From Streptomyces longisporoflavus (GTDB lineage Bacteria; Actinomycetota; Actinomycetes; Streptomycetales; Streptomycetaceae): a stretch of DNA of 64,000 bases. Positions within the stretch are counted from its first letter, which is position 1; each line of letters begins with the position of its first letter. The stretch covers positions 304,005 through 368,004 of the forward strand of contig NZ_BMTR01000009.1 in the NCBI RefSeq assembly GCF_014649775.1, written 5' to 3'. The notes beneath the pieces are model-generated. The model did no database searches. It was not told where the DNA came from and saw only the letters and a list, made by a program, of their open reading frames with translations. This document shows, one piece after another, positions 59,110 through 64,000 of this stretch. The position numbers and the translations under genes are program-made.

Positions 59110-60138
59110 CTAAAGCCCCAACCGAGTCAACGCCTTCTCCCCGTCAAGCGCGCACTTCCCCTCCCCCGCATCCGTCCACGCCGCCGCGCACAGCGCCCGC
59201 AGTCCGTCCATGGCGTCACCCTCGCCGTCGAGGACCAGCTCGTGCCCCCGCGCCGACGCCGTCCAGCCCCCGCAGCCGAAGCCGCCCTCCCCCGGGGTCA
59301 CCTCCGGCTGGCCGGTGAGCATGCCGCGCAGGTCCGCGTCCACGTAAGTGGGCCGGTGCTCCGGCGGCGCCGCGAGCAGCTGCGCGCCGTCCGTGACCCC
59401 GGTCAGGACGAGCAGCGAGTCCACCTCGCCGTTGAACGCACCCTCGATGTCCGTGTCGAGCCGGTCCCCCACTACCAGCGGCCGCTCGGCGCCGGTCCGC
59501 AGGATCGTCTCGCGGTGCATCGGAGGCAGCGGCTTGCCCGCCACCTGCGGCTCCGCGCCCGTCGCGATGCGTACGACCTCCACGGCCGCACCATTGCCGG
59601 GCGCGATGCCACGCGCGCCGGGAATCGTCAGGTCCGTGTTGGACGCGAACCACGGCACACCCCGCGCGATCGCGAAACAGGCCTCGGCAAACCGCCCCCA
59701 CGCCATATCGGGCCCTCCGTACCCCTGCACGACCGCCACCGGCCCGTCGTCCGCCGAGTCGACCGGCTCGAGCCCCCGCTCCCGCAGCGCGACCCGCAGC
59801 CCCTCCCCGCCGATCACAAGGACCCGCGCCCCCGCCGGTACTTGCTCGCTCACAAGCCGCGCCGCCGCCTGGGCGGACGTGATGACGTCCGCGGCCCCGG
59901 TCGGGATGCCGAGCTCCGACAAATGCGCGGCCACCGCGTCCGGCGTACGCAGCGCGTTGTTCGTGACGTACGCGAGATGCATGCCACCGGAGCGCGCCTT
60001 GCCGAGCGACTCGACGGCATGCGCGATCGCCTGCCCGCCCGCGTACACCACGCCGTCCAGGTCGAGCAGCGCCGTGTCATACGCCTCGCTCAGCACATTC
60101 CGGCTGCCTTCGGGCCGCGTCCTGACGGTCTGGCTCAT
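59110..60138 (-). CDS. HAD-superfamily phosphatase (NagD/PgpP-like)
   Basis: 342 residues. LLDLDGVVYAGGQAI (motif I, D-x-D), VTNNALRTP (motif II), and ERPLVVGDRLDTDIEGA (motif IV), with a C2 cap and GKPLPPMHRETIL between. The last 90 residues are an extension found in actinobacterial members. It should dephosphorylate small sugar phosphates or similar. ATG 60138 follows GAGGAG by about 9 bases. The intergenic repeat lies downstream. Confidence 0.9.
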   Translation of the reverse strand: MSQTVRTRPEGSRNVLSEAYDTALLDLDGVVYAGGQAIAHAVESLGKARSGGMHLAYVTNNALRTPDAVAAHLSELGIPTGAADVITSAQAAARLVSEQVPAGARVLVIGGEGLRVALRERGLEPVDSADDGPVAVVQGYGGPDMAWGRFAEACFAIARGVPWFASNTDLTIPGARGIAPGNGAAVEVVRIATGAEPQVAGKPLPPMHRETILRTGAERPLVVGDRLDTDIEGAFNGEVDSLLVLTGVTDGAQLLAAPPEHRPTYVDADLRGMLTGQPEVTPGEGGFGCGGWTASARGHELVLDGEGDAMDGLRALCAAAWTDAGEGKCALDGEKALTRLGL

Positions 60139-60210
60139 TACGCATCGCTCCTCGATCGATCCCACTCCCCCGATCATCGCTCATGCCACTGACACACATA
60201 CGATGCAGCA

Positions 60211-61488
60211 ATGAACACAGCGGGTCATACCGACGACCAGGGCCTCGACCTGACCCCGTTCCGAGGCGTGCGTTACATCCCCGAACGGGTCGGCAGTCTT
60301 GCCGCGGTGACGTCCCCTCCGTACGACGTGGTCGTACGGCCCGACGGCCTGCTCCACCTGGAATCCGCCGACCCGCACAACATCGTCCGGCTGATCCTCC
60401 CCCAGGCCACCACACCGGCGGCCCGCAACGAACAGGCAGCCGAAACCCTGCACTCCTGGCTCTCCGAGGGCATCCTCGCCCCCGACCCGGAGCCCGGCTT
60501 CTACGTCTACGAACAGCGCGACGCCGACATCCTCCAGCGCGGCGTCATCGGCGCACTGCGCCTCTCCGAGCGGGCGGAAGGCGTCGTCCTGCCCCACGAG
60601 GGCGTCATGCCCCACGTCGTGGAGGACCGGGCGGGCCTGATGCGCGCGACGAGCGCCAACCTCGAACCGCTGCTCCTGACGTACCGCTCGAACGGAGCCC
60701 CCGAGGGCGCGACCGCCGTCATCGAACGCACCGCGCTGACCGAGCCCCTCCTGTCGACGACCACGGAGGACGGCTTCAGCCACCGACTCTGGGCGGTGAC
60801 CGACCCCTCCGACCTCGCCGAGATCCGGTCAGATCTCGCCCACCACCAAGCGTTGATCGCGGACGGCCACCACCGCTGGGCGACGTATCTCCGGCTGCGC
60901 TCCGAACACCCGTCGTCCAGCCCCTGGGACCACGGCCTGGTGCTCCTGGTGGACACCGCGCGCTACCCCCTCCGGGTCCGCGCCATCCACCGCTACCTGC
61001 ACCGCCTCCCGGTTCCGGACGCACTCGCGGCCCTCGCGGACTCCTTCCGCGTACGCACCGTCGAAGGCCCCCTTCCCCGCGCCCTCGACGCCCTGGCCGA
61101 GGCCGCGGCCGAAGGCAACGCCTTCCTCCTCGCGGGCGACGGCGCCTTCCACCTCATCGACCGCCCGTCCCCGGACCTCCTCGCCCGGACGGTCCCGGCC
61201 GACCCCCCTGAGGCCTGGCGCAACCTGGACGCTACGGTCCTGCACTCCACGCTCCTGGACCACATATGGAAGATCCCGGACGCCCCGGAGCACATCGCGT
61301 ACATCCACGACACCGCGGCGACCGTGGAAAAGGCGGAACGCGACGGCGGCACGGCCGTCCTCATGCACCCGGTCCGCGAAGAGGTCGTACGCGACCTGGC
61401 CCGCCAGGGCGTCACGATGCCCCGCAAGTCCACGTCCTTCGGCCCCAAGCCGGCATCGGGCCTGGTCCTGCGCACCCTGGATCTCTGA
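60211..61488 (+). CDS. DUF1015 family protein
   Basis: 425 residues. PFRGVRYIPERVGSLAAVTSPPYDVV at the N-terminus, HNIVRLILPQ, the conserved LIADGHHRWATYLRL and C-terminal RQGVTMPRKSTSFGPKPASGLVLRTL. The function is unknown. ATG 60211 lies 6 bases after TACGAT (60199-60204), so it is probably leaderless. Divergent from the HAD gene. Confidence 0.92.
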   Translation: MNTAGHTDDQGLDLTPFRGVRYIPERVGSLAAVTSPPYDVVVRPDGLLHLESADPHNIVRLILPQATTPAARNEQAAETLHSWLSEGILAPDPEPGFYVYEQRDADILQRGVIGALRLSERAEGVVLPHEGVMPHVVEDRAGLMRATSANLEPLLLTYRSNGAPEGATAVIERTALTEPLLSTTTEDGFSHRLWAVTDPSDLAEIRSDLAHHQALIADGHHRWATYLRLRSEHPSSSPWDHGLVLLVDTARYPLRVRAIHRYLHRLPVPDALAALADSFRVRTVEGPLPRALDALAEAAAEGNAFLLAGDGAFHLIDRPSPDLLARTVPADPPEAWRNLDATVLHSTLLDHIWKIPDAPEHIAYIHDTAATVEKAERDGGTAVLMHPVREEVVRDLARQGVTMPRKSTSFGPKPASGLVLRTLDL

Positions 61489-61513
61489 AACCCGCACAGA
61501 CGACACAACGACA

Positions 61514-61547
61514 AAAGGGCGGGACCCCGGTGAGGGTCCCGCCCTTT
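61514..61547. terminator. bidirectional hairpin terminator
   Basis: AAAGGGCGGGACCC and its perfect complement around a 6-base loop. It separates the convergent DUF1015 and TPR genes. Confidence 0.9.
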
Positions 61548-61567
61548 GCCCGCGACTAAGTCAGCAC

Positions 61568-63577
61568 TCAGGCCTTGCGGTCTTCCTCGCCGTCATCGTC
61601 ATCGTCATCAGCGTCCTGGACGTCCTGCTCACCCTGGTCCTGTCGTACGGGAGTGACGTCGTCGTCCATGGACTTCTCGTCCGGCATCGCGGCGTCGTCC
61701 TCTGCCATCACGTCGACGAACGCGACACCGTCAAGCTCGGCGAGGCGGTCCGACGCGTCGGTGCTGCCGTCCTTGTCGGACTCGATGACCTTCGCGAACC
61801 ACTCGCGTGCCTCGTCCTCACGGCCCGCGGCGAGCAGCGCGTCGGCGTACGCGTAGCGCAGCCGCGCGGTCCACGGCTGGACGGAGTTCGACGCCAGCTC
61901 GGGACCCTGCAGGGTCACGATGGCGGCATCGATCTGCCCAAGGTCCTGACGGGCACCGGCGGCGACGAGGCGCATCTCGACCTGCCCCGGCTTGTCCAGC
62001 TTCTGCACCTCGGGCGCACCGGCCATGTCCAGCGCCTTCTCGGGCCGGCCAAGACCGCGCTCGCAGTCCGCCATGACCGGCCAGAGCTCGACGCTGCCGG
62101 TCATCCGCCGGGCGGCCCGGAACTCGCCGAGCGCCTCGTTGTAGTTCTGCGTCGCGTAGGCGGCGAAGCCCGCGGCCTCTCGTACGGCGGCGACGCGCGA
62201 GGCGAGCCGCAGTGCGATCCGCGAGTACGCGTAGGCCTGCTCGGGGTCCTCGTCGATGAGGTTGGCGACCATCACCAGGTTCCTGGCGACGTCCTCCGCG
62301 AGCCCCTTGGGAAGGCTCTGCAGCTCCTGCTGCACGTCCTTGTCGATCTCGTGCCCCGTGACGTCATCCGGGATCGGCAGCCGCTTGATGGGCTCGCGGT
62401 CACGGTCGTCACGTCCGCGGTAGCCACCACGGTCGCCGTCACGCCGGTCATCGCGCCCACGGAACCCGCCGGGCCGCCCGCCCCGGTCGTCACGCCGCGG
62501 CCCACGGTCATCACGCCCACCGCGGTACCCACCGCCGCCGCCACGATTGTCGTCACGACGGAACCCACCACGGTCGCCGCCGCGATCGCCACCACGCTCA
62601 TCACGCCGGAAGCCCCCGCGGTCACCGCCACGATCATCACGGCGGTCGTCACGACGGAACCCACCCCGGTCACCGCCACCGGGACGGTCGCCACCACGGG
62701 GCCGGTCGTCACGCCGGTCATCGCGACGGAACCCGCCACGGTCACCACTGCGGTCGCCACCGCGGTCATCCCTGCGGTCATCGCGACGGAACCCACCACG
62801 GTCACCGCCACCACGGTTGTCCTCACGCCGGTCATCACGGCGGAATCCCGGACGATCGCCGTCACGTCGGAACCCGGGACGCTCGCCGCCGCCACGGTTG
62901 TCGTCACGGCGGAAACCGCCGCGGTCGCCACCACGGTTGTCGTCACGCCGGTCATCGCGACGGAAGCCGCCACGGTCACCATCACGCCGATCGTCCCGGC
63001 GCGGAGCACCGGAAGTCGAGCGGTCATCACGGCGGAACTGAGGGCGGTCGCCGTCACGCCGGTCATCCCGACGCGGGCCGCCGGAGGTCGAGCGGTCATC
63101 GCGACGGAACGGGGGACGCCCACCCCCGCTGCGGTCATCACGGCCGCGGAAGCCGCCACCGCCGCCACGGTTGTCGTCACGGCGGAATCCACCGCGGTCG
63201 CCACCACGGTTGTCGTCACGCCGGTCATCGCGACGGAAGCCGCCACGGTCACCATCACGCCGATCGTCCCGGCGCGGGGCACCAGAGCTCGAGCGGTCAT
63301 CGCGACGGAACTGGGGGCGGTCGCCACCGCGGTCGTCACGACGGAAGCCGCCGCGCTCCCCACCACGGTCGTTGTCCCGTCGCGGGCCGCCCCGGTCTCG
63401 GTCGTCACGGCGGGGGCCGCCGGAGGTCGAGCGGTCGTCACGGCGGAACGGGGGACGCCCGCCGCCGCTGCGGTCACTGTCGCGACGCGGTGCGCCGCCA
63501 CGGTATCCGCCCCGGTCGCCACCGTCCCGGCTGCGCTGCCCGCGCTCCGGTCGCTCGTCGGGAGAGTTGGTGGACAT
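61568..63577 (-). CDS. TPR protein with long Arg/Gly/Asp-rich repeat region
   Basis: 669 residues. Residues 1-410 are a low-complexity run of short units such as GGFRRDDR, RPPFRRDDR and RRDDNRGG; the strongly charged R and D alternate with G. The last 260 are a TPR-like helical domain (LVMVANLIDEDPEQAYAYSRIALRLAS; AARRMTGSVELWPVMADCERGLGRPEKAL) with an acidic Asp-rich tail. RGG-like repeats often bind RNA and condense; the TPR part may bind proteins. It lies next to the rRNA operon. ATG 63577 follows GAGGAG by 6 bases. Confidence 0.85.
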   Translation of the reverse strand: MSTNSPDERPERGQRSRDGGDRGGYRGGAPRRDSDRSGGGRPPFRRDDRSTSGGPRRDDRDRGGPRRDNDRGGERGGFRRDDRGGDRPQFRRDDRSSSGAPRRDDRRDGDRGGFRRDDRRDDNRGGDRGGFRRDDNRGGGGGFRGRDDRSGGGRPPFRRDDRSTSGGPRRDDRRDGDRPQFRRDDRSTSGAPRRDDRRDGDRGGFRRDDRRDDNRGGDRGGFRRDDNRGGGERPGFRRDGDRPGFRRDDRREDNRGGGDRGGFRRDDRRDDRGGDRSGDRGGFRRDDRRDDRPRGGDRPGGGDRGGFRRDDRRDDRGGDRGGFRRDERGGDRGGDRGGFRRDDNRGGGGGYRGGRDDRGPRRDDRGGRPGGFRGRDDRRDGDRGGYRGRDDRDREPIKRLPIPDDVTGHEIDKDVQQELQSLPKGLAEDVARNLVMVANLIDEDPEQAYAYSRIALRLASRVAAVREAAGFAAYATQNYNEALGEFRAARRMTGSVELWPVMADCERGLGRPEKALDMAGAPEVQKLDKPGQVEMRLVAAGARQDLGQIDAAIVTLQGPELASNSVQPWTARLRYAYADALLAAGREDEAREWFAKVIESDKDGSTDASDRLAELDGVAFVDVMAEDDAAMPDEKSMDDDVTPVRQDQGEQDVQDADDDDDDGEEDRKA
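62390..63545 (-). repeat. internal repeats of the RGD-rich coding region
   Basis: About 1.15 kb of imperfect short repeats (units of 9-30 bases built on CGG-CGC-GAT-GAC codons), with segments around 62930-63060 and 63170-63310 nearly identical, showing recent duplication within the gene. Confidence 0.85.
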
Positions 63578-63644
63578 CGGTGACTCCTCGTCTTCGGTAC
63601 CGCAGTCATTCTCGCGCAGCCGGGTAGCCGGCGCGCTTCGACAA

Positions 63645-63695
63645 AAACAAAAAAGGACCCTTGGTCCCAGCGTGGACGCTGGGACCAAGGGTCCT
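63645..63695 (-). terminator. rRNA operon terminator
   Basis: 20-bp perfect stem (63654-63673 with 63676-63695), followed on the minus strand by a T-rich run of about ten bases. The strongest terminator in the window. Confidence 0.95.
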
Positions 63696-63704
63696 CCAAA
63701 GATT

Positions 63705-63823
63705 GTTCGGCGGCGTCCTACTCTCCCACAGGGTCCCCCCTGCAGTACCATCGGCGCTATGAGGCTTAGCTTCCGGGTTCGGAATGTAACCGGGCGTTTC
63801 CCTCATGCTATGACCACCGAAAC
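63705..63823 (-). rRNA. rrf: 5S ribosomal RNA
   Basis: About 119 bases, beginning GTTTCGGTGGTCATAG and ending with GGACGCCGCCGAAC on the minus strand, with the conserved CCGAACCCGGAAG loop. Ends pair as expected. Confidence 0.97.
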
Positions 63824-63962
63824 CCTATGAAATATCCCGCCGCAAAGCGGGATCTCAAACAGGGCAGCGAACAAGCACACTCTTCAATTAAGTGGTGTAG
63901 CCGTTCAGCCGACACAACTGTTCGTTGTTTCAGAACTAACACAGTGGACGCGAGCAACTGAG
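63824..63962 (-). other. 23S-5S spacer
   Basis: About 140 bases of AT-richer sequence with no tRNA, containing processing stems expected between 23S and 5S. Confidence 0.8.
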
Positions 63963-64000
63963 GACAAGCCCTCGGCCTATTAGTACCAGTCACCTCCACC
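63963..64000 (-). rRNA. rrl: 23S ribosomal RNA, 3' end (partial)
   Basis: Minus strand reads GGTGACTGGTACTAATAGG, then CCGAGGGCTTGTCC, the 3' end of actinobacterial 23S rRNA; the rest lies outside the window. The exact 3' terminus is approximate. Confidence 0.9.

Noticed and set aside
62351..63583. Plus-strand frame rich in Thr, Val and Ala opposite the RGD-rich gene
   Set aside because: It is the exact antisense of the low-complexity CGG/GAC codons; no start signal or domain.
63824..63962. tRNA gene in the 23S-5S spacer
   Set aside because: No cloverleaf or T-loop consensus was found; the spacer is too AT-rich and unstructured in the tRNA sense.

Overview
The window is chromosomal DNA of a Streptomyces-type actinomycete. 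The evidence is very high GC with strong third-position bias, GTG and TTG starts, apparently leaderless genes, a 5S rRNA of streptomycete type, and the conserved actinobacterial block pyrG - nudF - parA - scpA - scpB - rluB together with cmk - der. It is mostly core chromosome, with small accessory or decayed patches.

Layout. 0.1-9.5 kb: a SepF paralogue, an acyl-CoA dehydrogenase, a DHA2-type drug exporter, a multi-membrane mannosyltransferase-like protein, a PAP2 phosphatase, an I78 inhibitor-like small protein, a solitary cytochrome c oxidase subunit I and a WYL regulator. 9.6-17.8 kb: a coupled glycosyltransferase pair, then a branched-chain amino acid (Liv) type ABC system whose two permease domains and one ATPase are fused in one chain and whose second ATPase has a substituted Walker A. 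17.8-19.7 kb: two Rpf-like muralytic enzymes with LysM domains, one behind a long structured leader that looks like a c-di-AMP (ydaO) riboswitch. 20-26.3 kb: two hypotheticals, then the operon aroH - tyrA - cmk - plsC - der, and a YidB-family gene. 26.5-30.9 kb: a membrane-anchored Rieske operon, a nucleotidyltransferase, and an NrtR-type regulator coupled to an ADP-ribosylglycohydrolase behind a clear palindromic operator.

31-42 kb: rluB, scpB, scpA, a probable ribbon-helix-helix protein and parA (chromosome organisation), then ald, a STAND/TPR ATPase, nudF and pyrG. Between pyrG and a GH15 trehalase-like gene lies a decayed tyrosine-recombinase tail. 44-52.6 kb: a PucR-type regulator, a glycosyltransferase, a MraY/WecA-like membrane protein, recN, NAD kinase and tlyA. 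The two gene-poor gaps here share a dispersed hairpin repeat, one copy of which ends a permease remnant.

52.6-58.5 kb: a small hypothetical, an SCP2-domain protein, then divergent siderophore uptake operons (fecE/D/C type; binding protein and siderophore-interacting protein) around one iron box, with a 53-residue lipoprotein-leader-like peptide in front of the binding protein. 58.5-59.1 kb is non-coding and holds six exact-period 34-bp tandem repeats. 59.1-64 kb: a HAD phosphatase, a DUF1015 protein, a TPR protein with a very long Arg/Gly/Asp-rich repeat region, and the 3' end of an rRNA operon (23S end, 5S, strong terminator) on the minus strand.

No tRNA gene, CRISPR array, insertion sequence or biosynthetic cluster was recognised. 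All calls come from reading the sequence; no database search was run.
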